64,000 nt of DNA from Dyadobacter sp. CECT 9275 (GCF_907164905.1 NZ_CAJRAF010000001.1:1399001-1463000); one strand, 5' to 3'; shown: positions 44,240 to 54,185, counted from the stretch's first letter. Program-made: numbers and translations. Notes: generated from the sequence alone by a model not told the origin.

Positions 44240-44377
44240 ATAGTAACGAATATTAGTATAAAAAACTATGTAAATAATTTAATATTTCCAAGTCGAAAGG
44301 TGAAAGGATGTTTTTTTCTCAGCATTCCGGCTCAACAAGCCGCAAAATTGCAACAAAAAGTCTTTGATAACAATTGA

Positions 44378-45079
44378 TTACTTTTTTTTCATTGCGTTTA
44401 TGATCACTGACATCAAAATATAGATTACAATGATAACAGGTACCGCAAAAATTTTAAGAAAGGCTAACAAGGCCAGCGTAATAATGATAAGAAGGTACCT
44501 CGCTTCATTATTCTTCCAGGAAAATGATTTGAATTTGAGAGCCAGCAAGGGTATTTCCGATACCAGCAGAATGGACATTACCGCAGTTAAAATCAATAAG
44601 TTGTTGGTGTTGATGATGATCGATTTCAGCGATTCGTCACCGATGTGAGCCATAATGGGGAGTGAAGCCACCAGCATGGCGTTGGCCGGTGTCGGTACAC
44701 CGATGAACGAGTCACTCTGCCGGGGATCATTGTTAAATTTTGCCAGTCGGATCGCCGAAAAAACAGCCATCATAAGTGCGGGATAAGCTTTCCATATTCC
44801 CATCAGATCAGGTATGCTTTGCATGAGAAGCTGGAAAATGATGATAGATGGCAACAACCCGAAGGTAACGAGGTCAGCCAGTGAGTCCAGATCCCGGCCA
44901 ATGGGAGAGGAAACATGTAACAACCTCGCCAGGAATCCGTCCAGGAAATCGAACACCAACGCTATTCCAATCAGAGCGCAGGATAACAGCAGATTATTAT
45001 GAAAGGCTTCCACCACACCAATACAGCCACAAAGGAGGTTGCCGCATGTGAGGGCATTCGGGATATTTCTACGTATCAT
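44378..45079 (-). CDS. pssA: CDP-diacylglycerol-serine O-phosphatidyltransferase
   Basis: This inner-membrane enzyme makes phosphatidylserine, precursor of phosphatidylethanolamine, the main phospholipid. The product is 233 aa with about eight hydrophobic segments. The CDP-alcohol phosphotransferase motif is complete (FDFLDGFLARLLHVSSPIG, RDLDSLADLVTFG: D-G-x2-A-R-x8-G-x3-D-x3-D). Its ATG overlaps the stop of the MBL hydrolase gene (ATGA), so translation is coupled. Confidence 0.93.
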   Translation of the reverse strand: MIRRNIPNALTCGNLLCGCIGVVEAFHNNLLLSCALIGIALVFDFLDGFLARLLHVSSPIGRDLDSLADLVTFGLLPSIIIFQLLMQSIPDLMGIWKAYPALMMAVFSAIRLAKFNNDPRQSDSFIGVPTPANAMLVASLPIMAHIGDESLKSIIINTNNLLILTAVMSILLVSEIPLLALKFKSFSWKNNEARYLLIIITLALLAFLKIFAVPVIIVIYILMSVIINAMKKK

Positions 45080-45723
45080 ATCGCTTCGTTCAGAAATGGG
45101 TTATGTTTCTTTTCGTAACCAATGGTTGTGGGCTGCATGTGCCCGGCATATACGGTGTAGTCATCGGGCAAGGTGAACATTTTTGTACGGATGCTATTCA
45201 GGAGTGTATTAAAATCTCCACCAGGGAGGTCGGTGCGTCCAATACTTTGCCGGAAAAGTACGTCGCCGCCAACCACCATACGGCTTTCATCATTTACAAA
45301 TGCAACATGCCCGGGAGCATGGCCTGGTACAAATATGACCTTTAATGTTGTTTTGCCAAAGGTGACATCCTTTCCTTCGGTAAGGTAGGTATCAATTTCG
45401 GGTTCTTCAAAAAGCACAAAGCCATAATTGGGAGCATAGGTTTTGACTGCCTTTAACAATGGTTCGTCAATTTTGTGAAGGAGAAAAGGTATACCATATT
45501 TTCTTTTGACCGGGGCCACACCCAGAACGTGATCAATATGGGCATGGGTGTTGAGTATCTTAACCGGTTTCAGTCCGTTGGTTTCAATGAAGGAGTATAG
45601 TTCATTCAATTCACGCTGTTCATAACAGCCAGGGTCAATAATGACGGCTTCTTTTGTTTCATCATATAAAACGTAGGTGTTTTCTGAAAAGGGATTGAAA
45701 GTGAATGTCTGAATCTTTAGCAT
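45076..45723 (-). CDS. MBL-fold metallohydrolase (glyoxalase II-like)
   Basis: The product is 215 aa from the ATG at 45723; the open frame extends to 45867, but that part covers the terminator of the upstream gene. The metal motif is NTHAHIDHVLG at residues ~66-76, with further ligands in VPGHAPGHVAFV and VVGGDVLFRQSIGRTDLPGG, plus a C-terminal His in VYAGHMQPTTIG. This is the YcbL/glyoxalase II-like subgroup, which hydrolyses thioesters such as S-lactoylglutathione or other low-molecular thiol adducts. It overlaps pssA by four bases. Confidence 0.9.
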   Translation of the reverse strand: MLKIQTFTFNPFSENTYVLYDETKEAVIIDPGCYEQRELNELYSFIETNGLKPVKILNTHAHIDHVLGVAPVKRKYGIPFLLHKIDEPLLKAVKTYAPNYGFVLFEEPEIDTYLTEGKDVTFGKTTLKVIFVPGHAPGHVAFVNDESRMVVGGDVLFRQSIGRTDLPGGDFNTLLNSIRTKMFTLPDDYTVYAGHMQPTTIGYEKKHNPFLNEAI

Positions 45724-45808
45724 TTCCTGATTATTCTGGCGCCTGTATAAATTGATTGCTCCATGCAAATTTACAAAACACTTTGTTACATCCTGGTTAT
45801 TAAAAAGA

Positions 45809-45837
45809 AATGGCACCCCAGTCATTAGGGTGCCATT
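45809..45837 (-). terminator. terminator of the lipoprotein gene
   Basis: A perfect 10-bp stem, AATGGCACCC (45809-45818) with GGGTGCCATT (45828-45837), is followed on the minus strand by TTCTTTTTAAT. It lies between the lipoprotein gene and the MBL/pssA operon. Confidence 0.85.
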
Positions 45838-45885
45838 CTTTATTGGTAGCAGACAGCTCTGCCGCAAGCCCTGGTCTATCTTTTT

Positions 45886-46599
45886 TCAGTTGCTGATCTT
45901 CTCTGAGATGGTGGCTTTGATCCGGTCATAATAGAAAACAGAAATTCCTTCATAACCCGAATCCGTTCCAACACAAAGCCAGATCTCCCCGCTGGCATTG
46001 GCATTGACTGTTACGGAGTTGTCGGCGCTGGACCTTTTCACAATTTTATAGACCGTTTCATCGGAGTCATTGGAGGCGTTCCCTATTACTGCCATTTCTT
46101 TTCCTCCCTGGGATTGCTGGCCTTTGTCGAGTGTGAAATTGTAATAGTCGCCTACCAATTTTTTTGCAGGCTCATTCGGTGACGCCCCGGCTTTCAGATA
46201 AACCGAAGTACCGGGCGCTCCGCCCGCGCCGAAGCTGTCGTTCGATTCGTTGGTTGCAAAATCAATATCAAATGCCACGTTGTATGTACCGCCCGGTCGA
46301 AAACCCTTTATTTTCTTTTTAACAAACATAAAGAGGTCGTCGCTGCGGTTACTTCCCTGCATCAGGATGCCGTACCTGGTGTTATCGAGCGGAGACGGAA
46401 GCAGTGCCCTCCGGGATCTCAGCGCGAGTGTGGCAGTGTCTGTGGCTGTTGAGTAATCCGAGAAATCCGCGGACCACCCATCCGTGCCTGACTCAAAATC
46501 AGAATCAATGGTTGTTACAGCAGTCATTTTTTCTCCATCGGTGCAGGCCGACAAACTTACAGCGAGTGCCAGGCTGCATCCAATCATCCATCTTTTCAT
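45886..46599 (-). CDS. lipoprotein with carbohydrate-binding-like beta-sandwich, unknown
   Basis: The product is 237 aa. The lipobox is SLSAC at residues 15-19, so it is a lipoprotein. The mature part starts with DFESGTDGWSADFSDYSTAT, a typical opening of jelly-roll domains that bind sugars, followed by YNVAFDIDFATNESNDSFG and ISVFYYDRIKATI at the end. No catalytic motif. It is probably an outer-membrane or periplasmic binding protein, ligand unknown. It is monocistronic with its own terminator. Confidence 0.6.
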   Translation of the reverse strand: MKRWMIGCSLALAVSLSACTDGEKMTAVTTIDSDFESGTDGWSADFSDYSTATDTATLALRSRRALLPSPLDNTRYGILMQGSNRSDDLFMFVKKKIKGFRPGGTYNVAFDIDFATNESNDSFGAGGAPGTSVYLKAGASPNEPAKKLVGDYYNFTLDKGQQSQGGKEMAVIGNASNDSDETVYKIVKRSSADNSVTVNANASGEIWLCVGTDSGYEGISVFYYDRIKATISEKISN

Positions 46600-46722
46600 A
46601 GCAATAAACTTTTTTGTAAAACTAAAACGATTGCAAGTAAAGAGCCCGTTCTGTTAACGATGGTTGGAATATTTAAGTAATAATTTTTAAAAAGTTGATT
46701 TATTCTTCTGAATATCAAATTA

Positions 46723-47439
46723 TTAGGTATAAAACTGTGCCAGCAGGAAAATAGTAGGTTTTTTGTGCAGATCGGGTTTGCTCCTTTGCCAGTTTCGGAT
46801 GGACTGGGTTCTGATAAACTCGTCGGGTGCCGTAACATTAGCTGCAATACAGAGCCTTGTTTCGGGCCCACAAGTTTCAAGAACGGCGTCGAGCAGCTGA
46901 TTATTACGGAATGGTGTTTCCATGAAAATCTGGGTCTGGAGCCTTTGTGCTGATTCCCTCTCCAGTTGCTGAATGGCCTTTTTCCTTAACGTTTTATCTA
47001 TGGGCAGATATCCGTGAAATGCAAAAGACTGCCCACTCATTCCTGAGGCCATCAGGGCGAGTAAAATGGACGATGGACCAACCAGCGGCATCACTTTGTA
47101 ACCAAGTTCATGGGATACTGCAGCTGCTACCGCACCAGGATCGGCAACACCGGGACACCCGGCTTCGGAGATGATACCTGCATTTTTATTCAGGGCGGTT
47201 AGGCGTTGTCTGGTAAGTTCCATGGGGGTATCCTTGTCCAGTTCGAAAAACTCGAGATCGTCAATGACTTTGCCAAGTTTCAGGCTGCTGATGAACCGGC
47301 GGGCAGAACGGATATTTTCTACAAAGAAGACATCCAGTCCACCGATAACGGACCTGACCTGGCCGGGTAGTACCTCCTCGGAGGTACCTTCCGCAAGTAC
47401 CGTAGGAATGAGGAAAATGGTTGGTTTATGATTTGACAT
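46723..47439 (-). CDS. SAM-dependent methyltransferase of the tetrapyrrole-methylase/RsmI fold
   Basis: The product is 238 aa. The fold is that of RsmI (16S rRNA C1402 2'-O-methyltransferase) and cobalamin-synthesis methylases: IFLIPTVLAEG at the start, then GIISEAGCPGVADPGAVAAA and VMPLVGPSSILLALMASGMS, and MSGQSFAFHGYLP with a conserved F-x-G-Y-L-P, followed by FMETPFRNNQLLDAV. This short form lacks the C-terminal extension of true RsmI and often occurs beside it in Bacteroidota, so the substrate may differ. It stands alone. Confidence 0.85.
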   Translation of the reverse strand: MSNHKPTIFLIPTVLAEGTSEEVLPGQVRSVIGGLDVFFVENIRSARRFISSLKLGKVIDDLEFFELDKDTPMELTRQRLTALNKNAGIISEAGCPGVADPGAVAAAVSHELGYKVMPLVGPSSILLALMASGMSGQSFAFHGYLPIDKTLRKKAIQQLERESAQRLQTQIFMETPFRNNQLLDAVLETCGPETRLCIAANVTAPDEFIRTQSIRNWQRSKPDLHKKPTIFLLAQFYT

Positions 47440-47524
47440 TGCTGATCAGCAGGCTATAAAATGATAATCCCTTACAACCTTTTTATCGTGATTTCGGTCT
47501 TGAAGGAAGTACAAAGTTAAACTT

Positions 47525-47953
47525 ATGAAATCAGTATTGCACATTTCGTTATTGCTGTTGTTAGTGCTAGGGTGTAAAAAGGACGACGCAGACGGACCGG
47601 TCAACTCTTTTGCTACTGGACTGGAGGGCAGATGGAAACTCGTGGAAACAGAAAAAGGAGTGGTGGGAAATCAAGGTTGGGTAGCTGTTCCGGGAGAGCA
47701 GGCAGATTATCTCATTTTCCGTTCAGACGGCGTGTTAATTGACTCCACCGGATTACCTGCCTGTTGTTCGCCTATTGCTTTTATCATCAATCAGAAATTA
47801 TTCGAAATAAAACCCCAGGCCCCGCTGGCGGCTAATCCGGCCTGTTCGTCCAGGAATTGTGTGTTGTGCCCAACCTGGGATATTCAGTATAGTGGAAACG
47901 AGCTGGTCGTATCCTATTGTGACAGCCCCAGGAGAAAGTATGTCAGGGGCTGA
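47525..47953 (+). CDS. small lipoprotein, lipocalin-like
   Basis: The product is 142 aa with a lipobox (LLLLLVLGCKKDD). The mature domain begins GLEGRWKLVETEKGVVGNQG, a lipocalin-like opening (G-x-W), followed by a cysteine-rich end (LPACCSPIAF, NPACSSRNCVLCPTWD). This pattern is common among Cytophagales lipoproteins with no known role. It ends at a hairpin. Confidence 0.7.
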   Translation: MKSVLHISLLLLLVLGCKKDDADGPVNSFATGLEGRWKLVETEKGVVGNQGWVAVPGEQADYLIFRSDGVLIDSTGLPACCSPIAFIINQKLFEIKPQAPLAANPACSSRNCVLCPTWDIQYSGNELVVSYCDSPRRKYVRG

Positions 47954-47994
47954 GCGGGCTCCAAATCATTGTTTAGGTTTTGTATTGTGGCATA

Positions 47995-48033
47995 ACAGCG
48001 AGACGGGTCGGGATCTGTCTCGCTGTTTGTTTT
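47995..48033. terminator. bidirectional terminator between convergent genes
   Basis: ACAGCGAGAC (47995-48004) pairs perfectly with GTCTCGCTGT (48017-48026), followed by TTGTTTTC on the plus strand. It serves the lipoprotein gene and possibly the hydrolase on the other strand. Confidence 0.8.
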
Positions 48034-48043
48034 CGGGTGGTAT

Positions 48044-48814
48044 TTACTCTTCGAGGAATTCCAGTAAAACCTTCAAAAACGCTTTGGGTTGTTCGGCCTG
48101 CACCCAGTGGCCCGCATCCCGGATGGTTTCCAGCCGCGCTGCGGGGAAAATCTTAAGAATATCTTCCCAATCTTCGTCCAGTATGTAATTGGATTTCTCA
48201 CCCCTGATAAAAAGGGTAGGTACCTGCACGGGTGTATCTGTTTCTATTGCCGCACCTATTTTGGGCATATCGCTTGTCAGAACCGGCAGGTTAAACCGCC
48301 AGCCAAATGATCCGTCCTCTTCCCGGTAAAGATTCTTGAGCAAAAATTGTCTTACAGCAAGGCTTGGTTCAAAAGGACTTAGCTGGTCATCGGCGTCTTG
48401 CCGGTTGTGTACAGTGGCGAGGTCTATTGTATTCAGTCCCTGAAGGATTTTCCGGTGGTGAATGGGATACTGTTTCGGGCCGATATCCACAATCACCAGC
48501 TTGTCATAGGTTCCCGGATGATTCACGGCATATTCCATCACTGTTTTTCCACCCATCGAATGGCCGATGAGCACCGGCGTCTCAAGATTTTGCTGTGTTA
48601 TAAATTCGGCAAGATCAGCTGCAAAGGTGGGATAATCCATCGGTTCTTCATGCGGAGATCGGCCATGGTTACGCTGGTCCACCAGGTATAAAGTGTATCC
48701 GGCATCAGCAATTGTTTTGCTGATGGATAGCCAGTTATCCAGCAAACCGAATACGCCGTGAAGAATAATGAGTGCCGGTCCGTTTTCTCCTACTTTTTTG
48801 AAATTCAAATGCAT
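48044..48814 (-). CDS. alpha/beta-hydrolase (YbfF-like esterase)
   Basis: The product is 256 aa from the ATG at 48814; an upstream in-frame start at 48880 adds 22 residues with no family counterpart. Catalytic motifs: oxyanion region ILHGVFGLLDNW, YLVDQRNHGRSPHEEPMDYP, nucleophile Ser86 in LIGHSMGGKTVMEY, and the His in RDAGHWVQAEQP. It resembles E. coli YbfF and is probably an esterase or thioesterase on small acyl substrates. It is monocistronic and convergent with the small lipoprotein gene. Confidence 0.88.
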   Translation of the reverse strand: MHLNFKKVGENGPALIILHGVFGLLDNWLSISKTIADAGYTLYLVDQRNHGRSPHEEPMDYPTFAADLAEFITQQNLETPVLIGHSMGGKTVMEYAVNHPGTYDKLVIVDIGPKQYPIHHRKILQGLNTIDLATVHNRQDADDQLSPFEPSLAVRQFLLKNLYREEDGSFGWRFNLPVLTSDMPKIGAAIETDTPVQVPTLFIRGEKSNYILDEDWEDILKIFPAARLETIRDAGHWVQAEQPKAFLKVLLEFLEE

Positions 48815-49189
48815 ATCTGATATTTTTTTACAATTATTTTTTTGCCAGTCAAACGATTCGATTTGTTCAACAAAAAACAAAGATCACTATGAAATAATTA
48901 ATGTAGTAGTCATTTGGTTATAACGCTTGCAAAATACTACCTGTTTCCCCGGGATAAAAGGAAAAAGCGCCCGGATGGCTTAACAAAAAAATAATATATA
49001 CGAATGTGTCATTATTGATACATAAAAATGTATTATATCAACAAATCAGCTAGTTGCAAGATGTAGTATAGTATTTTAGTAGGATTTTGGTGGTTGGATA
49101 AGAACTTTAAAAGCCATTATTTTACATTAAAATTCGTTCATCTTCATGGATGAAACTACAACAATCACCAACCAATTCACCAAAAATTT
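48815..49189. other. intergenic region upstream of a TonB receptor gene
   Basis: About 375 bases, mostly A+T-rich, divergent between the esterase and the TonB receptor gene. A G+C-rich patch (CCCCGGGA ... GCGCCCGGATGGC, 48947-48981) might form a hairpin in the leader, but it matches no riboswitch I know. No gene is visible. Confidence 0.35.
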
Positions 49190-51934
49190 ATGGATCAGAA
49201 AAGTTTACTTTTCAGGGCAGCGTTCGTGGCGTTGTTCTTATTTTCATTAGCGCTTTTTCATCCTGCGCTGGCTCAGGAAAACGGTGCCTCGGTATCAGGC
49301 ACTGTTAACGACGATAAGGGAGAGCCTCTGGCAGGCGCTACCATTGCATTAAAAGGAACAGGAAAGGGAACCACGGCTGACGGCGCCGGGAAATTTACGC
49401 TGACAGGCCTGCCAACCGGAAGTCAGACCATCATCATTTCTTTTATCGGGTTTGACAGCCAGGAAATTGCCAGGGATCTTGTTGCGGGGGAGAATTCCCT
49501 GGGAAACCTTAGCCTTGCGGTTAACGCCGCGGCTCTGAGTGAAGTGGTGGTGGTAGGGGTTGCCGATTACGCCAAAGAACGTCAGACACCAGTGGCGGTT
49601 TCCACCGTCAGGGCAACGGAAATCCAGACGAAACTGGGTAACCAGGAATTTCCTGAAATACTTCGCACCACGCCTTCCGTGTATGCAACCAAAAGCGGTG
49701 GTGGTTTTGGGGATTCAAGGATCAATATCCGTGGTTTTGATCAAAACAATGTAGCGGTACTGATTAATGGTGTGCCGGTTAATGACATGGAAGGTGGTAC
49801 GGTTTACTGGTCCAACTGGGCCGGATTGTCCGATGTTACGTCGGCTTTGCAGGTGCAGCGCGGACTGGGTTCATCGAAACTCGCCATTGCATCGGTAGGA
49901 GGTACGATGAACGTCATTACCAAGACTACGGATATGAAGCAGAGCGGTTCTGCAAGTGTAGGTATCGGAAACGACGGTTATAATAAGTTTAACCTTGCTT
50001 ACAATACCGGACTTACCAAAAGCGGATGGTCCGTATCTGCACTGATCAGCCGTACCTCCGGGAAAGGATATGTTGACGGTACGAAATTTGAGGGATACAA
50101 CTACTTTTTGGGTATAGGTTATAAGCCTAATGCCAAGAACGACTTCCAGTTTGTGATCACAGGTGCTCCGCAATGGCACCACCAGCGCTCCACATTTATT
50201 TCCCTGGCTACCTATCAGAAGTATGGCTCCAATGGTGAGCCTAATACCAAATACAATTCGGACTGGGGCTATCTGAATGGAGACGAGTACAATGTGCGCA
50301 GAAATTATTACCATAAGCCGGTTGCCTCTATTAACTGGGAACATAAGATTAATTCCCGGATGAGCTTATCTTCAGTTGTGTATGCATCGTGGGGACGTGG
50401 CGGAGGAACCGGCCCAACCGGTTCGATCAACGGTAAGGCAGTAGCTGCCCTGCCAAAAACAACAGACGGTCTTATCCGGTTTGATGATATTGCAAGCTGG
50501 TCAGCCGGAGACAGCGTAACAGCGCTGGGTAAAAACAATGTTGCAACCAACGGTCAGTATATCAATACAACTTCCAAGGGCATTACAAGGTACGGTTCTA
50601 TCAACTCTCATGACTGGTACGGTGCCATTATTAAACTGAATACCAAACTTACAGATGCTATTACGTGGGACCTGGGCGTTGACCTCAGGACTTACAAAGG
50701 GATACACTACCGCGTGGTGACCGATGTGCTCGGTGCAGACGGATACCTTGATAATACGGACGTCAATAACCCCAACCGCGTGATTACCAAATATTACGAT
50801 GCCAAAGCCAGCTTCAATCCTTTTGTGAGCATGAAGGACCAGCAGAAAATGGGTTATTATAACGACGGCCTGGTGAGATGGGGCGGGTTGTTCACGCAGC
50901 TGGAATATTCAAAAAATAACCTGTCGGTGTTTGTACAAGGTTCGCTCTCCAACCAGGCGTTTAGAAGAATTGATTATTTCGTGAAAAAGAATGACGACCC
51001 GCTTCAGAAATCCGACTGGTCAAAATTGTGGGGAGGAACTGTTAAAGGAGGGGCCAATTACAATATTGACGATCACAGTAATGTTTTTGCAAATGCCGGT
51101 TTTTACTCGAAACAGCCATTGTTTAACTCTATATTCCCCAACAACGCTCAGACGATTAACCCCAATATCGAGAACGAAAAAATTCTGGGTACAGAGGTGG
51201 GGTACGGTTTCCGGTCAAAATTCTTCAATCTTAATCTGAATCTCTACCGTACTTCCTGGGCCGACCGCTTCCTGCGTGCAACGGTACAGGCTTCGGATGG
51301 AACCAGAGGCATAGCCTACGTGCAGTCTCTTAAGCAGGTCCATACAGGGGTCGAACTGGAAGCGAATACCAAACTTGTAGAAGGCAAACTGGAATTCCGT
51401 GGTATGTTATCTCTAGGAAACTGGAAATACAGCGGAAATGGCGTAGCCACTTATGTGGATGAGGCAACTTATGACATCAAAAAGAATCCTGATGGTTCGG
51501 TATTTGAACAAACCTTGTATCTGGATGGAGTGAAAGTGGGAGACGCCGCCCAAACTACAGCGAGCCTCGAAGGTATTTACGAGATCGTTAAAGGCCTTAA
51601 AGTCAATGCTACCTGGTTTTATATGGATAACCTGTATGCATCCTTTGCTCCCGCAGATTTTGCCGCAGCTAATAACAAAGGGGCTCTTAAACTGCCGTCG
51701 TACAACCTTTTTGATGCAGGTATTAATTATAAGCTCTCTTTGAGCGGCAGAAATGCGCTCATCTTTGGTTTTAATATCAACAACCTGTTTGACACGCAGT
51801 ACATTGCCGAGGCAAAATCCAACCTTTTCCCTGATGCGGATTCTGCTAAAAACTGGAAAGGTATCAATACGGCCAATACAGTGTATTTCGGTTTCGGCCG
51901 CACATGGAACGCAAGTATCAAATATAATTTCTAA
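49190..51934 (+). CDS. TonB-dependent outer-membrane receptor
   Basis: The product is 914 aa. A signal peptide (FVALFLFSLALFHPALAQ) is followed by a CarboxypepD-like domain (VSGTVNDDKGEPLAGATIAL), then the TonB box/plug (EVVVVGVADYAKERQTPVAV; RINIRGFDQNNVAVLINGVP; SSKLAIASVGGTMNVITKTT) and a C-terminal beta-barrel ending in NASIKYNF. There is no STN domain and no SusD partner, so it is more like a FecA-type receptor for iron chelates or another small ligand. It is monocistronic, ending at a strong hairpin. The ligand cannot be told. Confidence 0.9.
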   Translation: MDQKSLLFRAAFVALFLFSLALFHPALAQENGASVSGTVNDDKGEPLAGATIALKGTGKGTTADGAGKFTLTGLPTGSQTIIISFIGFDSQEIARDLVAGENSLGNLSLAVNAAALSEVVVVGVADYAKERQTPVAVSTVRATEIQTKLGNQEFPEILRTTPSVYATKSGGGFGDSRINIRGFDQNNVAVLINGVPVNDMEGGTVYWSNWAGLSDVTSALQVQRGLGSSKLAIASVGGTMNVITKTTDMKQSGSASVGIGNDGYNKFNLAYNTGLTKSGWSVSALISRTSGKGYVDGTKFEGYNYFLGIGYKPNAKNDFQFVITGAPQWHHQRSTFISLATYQKYGSNGEPNTKYNSDWGYLNGDEYNVRRNYYHKPVASINWEHKINSRMSLSSVVYASWGRGGGTGPTGSINGKAVAALPKTTDGLIRFDDIASWSAGDSVTALGKNNVATNGQYINTTSKGITRYGSINSHDWYGAIIKLNTKLTDAITWDLGVDLRTYKGIHYRVVTDVLGADGYLDNTDVNNPNRVITKYYDAKASFNPFVSMKDQQKMGYYNDGLVRWGGLFTQLEYSKNNLSVFVQGSLSNQAFRRIDYFVKKNDDPLQKSDWSKLWGGTVKGGANYNIDDHSNVFANAGFYSKQPLFNSIFPNNAQTINPNIENEKILGTEVGYGFRSKFFNLNLNLYRTSWADRFLRATVQASDGTRGIAYVQSLKQVHTGVELEANTKLVEGKLEFRGMLSLGNWKYSGNGVATYVDEATYDIKKNPDGSVFEQTLYLDGVKVGDAAQTTASLEGIYEIVKGLKVNATWFYMDNLYASFAPADFAAANNKGALKLPSYNLFDAGINYKLSLSGRNALIFGFNINNLFDTQYIAEAKSNLFPDADSAKNWKGINTANTVYFGFGRTWNASIKYNF

Positions 51935-51956
51935 GCCACAGCTTAGTCTGGTTAAA

Positions 51957-51990
51957 GGTACACCGCCAAATGGGGCGGTGTACCTTTTCT
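51957..51990. terminator. strong bidirectional terminator
   Basis: GGTACACCGCC (51957-51967) pairs with GGCGGTGTACC (51974-51984), with TTTTCTC after it and AAA before it. It lies between the convergent TonB receptor and patatin genes. Confidence 0.88.
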
Positions 51991-52907
51991 CATTTAAGAT
52001 CTATACTGTCTGAAACGGCTTGGGTTACCGTTTTAACCCCGATCCTGTACCCCTCCACAATTAACCTTGAAATATCCTCGGAAGTAAATCGCTGCATGTC
52101 CAGTACAAGGGGAGTTTCCGGCCTGATTACCGTAAGTTTCATGGGTCTGCCACGAAGAATGGAACGGTCAACATAAGACTCGGCCCATTGAATATTGTTG
52201 TTCACGATCTGATTTACGGTGATATCCCTGATGCGCTCAATAAGCGTGATCAGGTTACGGGTATTCATTCCCTCCGGCCGGTATAGTAACGGGGAATGGC
52301 AGGCAATGAGCACAATCTCCGTGGCACCGTCTTCAATGGCCTGCCGCACAGGTGCCACCTCTCTTAATCCGCCGTCCAGGTATTCTGCATCAGCGATGGG
52401 GACGCCGGGCATCAGCATCGGAATGGAAGAACTCGCATATACATAGTCCAGAAAATGAGGGTCATCCGTAGAAACATATTTAATTTCCCCACTTTCGATA
52501 TTCACTGCGCCAACCTTTGACTTAATGGTGCACCTTTGGACATACTCATCCCGCACATTTTTGCGGATCAGCAGGTGCAGGGGAACGGGGTCCAGCAGGC
52601 CGTCAAACCGGCTCATCAGGGTATTAACACCCAGCTTTACACGTGACCTGAGTCTCGAGATGTCGTGCGGCTGGGTAATATTTTTGATCCAGAATTCCAG
52701 TAATTTTCTCCCGGCCAAGGGCCACCTGATCTCTTCGTTCTGCATCAGCTGCCTCCCGGTCTCATTAATCAGAAAGGTGGTATTCAACGCCCCTACCGAA
52801 ATACCGTAGACCATATCCGGTTCAAAACCATTTTCCAAAACAGCCTGGATCGCGCCAACCTGGAAAGCTCCTTTCATGGAGCCCCCGCCAAGAACGAGTG
52901 CTTTCAT
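51990..52907 (-). CDS. patatin-like phospholipase
   Basis: The product is 305 aa. The patatin fold shows the oxyanion loop LVLGGGSMKGAFQVGAIQAV, the nucleophile Ser37 in VYGISVGALNTTF (G-x-S-x-G) and the catalytic Asp in DAEYLDGGLREVAPVRQAI. There is no signal peptide, so it is probably a cytoplasmic or membrane-associated lipid acyl hydrolase. It is monocistronic; the stop is next to the shared terminator. Confidence 0.9.
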   Translation of the reverse strand: MKALVLGGGSMKGAFQVGAIQAVLENGFEPDMVYGISVGALNTTFLINETGRQLMQNEEIRWPLAGRKLLEFWIKNITQPHDISRLRSRVKLGVNTLMSRFDGLLDPVPLHLLIRKNVRDEYVQRCTIKSKVGAVNIESGEIKYVSTDDPHFLDYVYASSSIPMLMPGVPIADAEYLDGGLREVAPVRQAIEDGATEIVLIACHSPLLYRPEGMNTRNLITLIERIRDITVNQIVNNNIQWAESYVDRSILRGRPMKLTVIRPETPLVLDMQRFTSEDISRLIVEGYRIGVKTVTQAVSDSIDLK

Positions 52908-53180
52908 AAGTTTGTGTATTTTTTAATCTGCTGACGAACAATATTTACTGATCTGGAATCAGCTTTGGTTACTGAAAGAATCATTTGCGGGTTTAAACGG
53001 TTTAAGAGTTACACCTTTTTTCAATTCTAAACATTTTCGATTTAAAATGCTTAGAAAAAGAAGATTTTGTTCCAAATTTGGAAATCAAATTAAAAAGATT
53101 TTTTACGCATAACGAATCCTGGTATCAACGCCGGGAAACCATCATTATGATTCCGGGAGGGAAAGTCCTCTAACTTTTAT

Positions 53181-54155
53181 ATGACCCTTTCAATAAAGGA
53201 AATTCAGATCCCGATTGCAGATGAAATGAAGGCTTTTGAGCAGAAATTTCGTCAGTTCATGAAAAGTGAGGTAATGCTGCTGGACCAGATCATGAATTAT
53301 ATCGTGCGCAGAAAAGGTAAACAGCTGAGACCCATGTTTGTTTTCCTTTCGGCCGGGGTTTGTGGCAAAGTAGAAGAGTCCTCGTACCGTGGCGCTGCGC
53401 TCATAGAATTACTGCATACCGCTACATTAGTCCATGACGACGTGGTGGATGACTCAGGTTATCGCCGGGGCTTTTTCTCCGTTAATGCCTTATGGAAAAA
53501 TAAAATCGCTGTCCTGGTAGGTGATTACCTTTTGTCACGCGGGCTGCTCTTATCGGTTGATAATGAGGAATTTGATCTGTTGAAAATCGTGTCAACGGCC
53601 GTCAGGGAATTGAGTGAGGGAGAGCTCCTGCAGATGGAAAAGGCAAGGAGGCTCGATATTAACGAGGAGGTATACTACCAGATCATCAGACAGAAAACGG
53701 CTTCCCTTATCGCTTCCTGCTGTGCAGTAGGGGCTTGTTCCGTGGGTGCATCGGCTGAGGTGGTGGCCAAAATGCATGCATTCGGGGAAAAAGTGGGAAT
53801 GGCTTTTCAGATCAAGGATGACCTTTTTGATTATGGTGATGACGAAATCGGAAAACCTTTGGGCATTGATATCAAGGAGAAAAAAATGACTTTACCGCTG
53901 ATATATGCCCTCAATAAAGCTGCCTGGCTTGAAAAACGGAGGATCATCAATATCATCAGAAATGAAAGCCACAAGCCTAAAAAGGTTTCAGAGGTCATTG
54001 CCTTTGTGAAAGAATCCGGGGGACTGAAATATGCACAGGAAGTCATGCAGAGGTATGTTGAGGAAGCCAGGGCGCTGTTATATGAATTTGTAGATTCGCC
54101 CCACCGTCAGTCACTCGAACAGCTTGTGCAGTATACAATTGAACGTACCAAGTAA
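53181..54155 (+). CDS. ispB: polyprenyl (trans-prenyl) diphosphate synthase
   Basis: The product is 324 aa. The first aspartate-rich motif is HDDVVDDSGYRRG (Asp86-Asp90) and the second is FQIKDDLFDYGDDEIGKPLG, as in long-chain synthases that extend farnesyl diphosphate. The product chain is used for menaquinone side chains or undecaprenyl carriers. The residues before the first motif (LIELLHTATLV) have small side chains five and four positions upstream, which suits a medium or long product. The ispB name is by resemblance. Confidence 0.88.
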   Translation: MTLSIKEIQIPIADEMKAFEQKFRQFMKSEVMLLDQIMNYIVRRKGKQLRPMFVFLSAGVCGKVEESSYRGAALIELLHTATLVHDDVVDDSGYRRGFFSVNALWKNKIAVLVGDYLLSRGLLLSVDNEEFDLLKIVSTAVRELSEGELLQMEKARRLDINEEVYYQIIRQKTASLIASCCAVGACSVGASAEVVAKMHAFGEKVGMAFQIKDDLFDYGDDEIGKPLGIDIKEKKMTLPLIYALNKAAWLEKRRIINIIRNESHKPKKVSEVIAFVKESGGLKYAQEVMQRYVEEARALLYEFVDSPHRQSLEQLVQYTIERTK

Positions 54156-54185
54156 CAGAGATACTTGTTCAGCAGGAAGTCAGTA

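Noticed and set aside
48940..48990. Possible riboswitch in front of the TonB receptor gene
   Set aside because: A G+C-rich patch is present, but no cobalamin, FMN, TPP or similar conserved core could be recognised.
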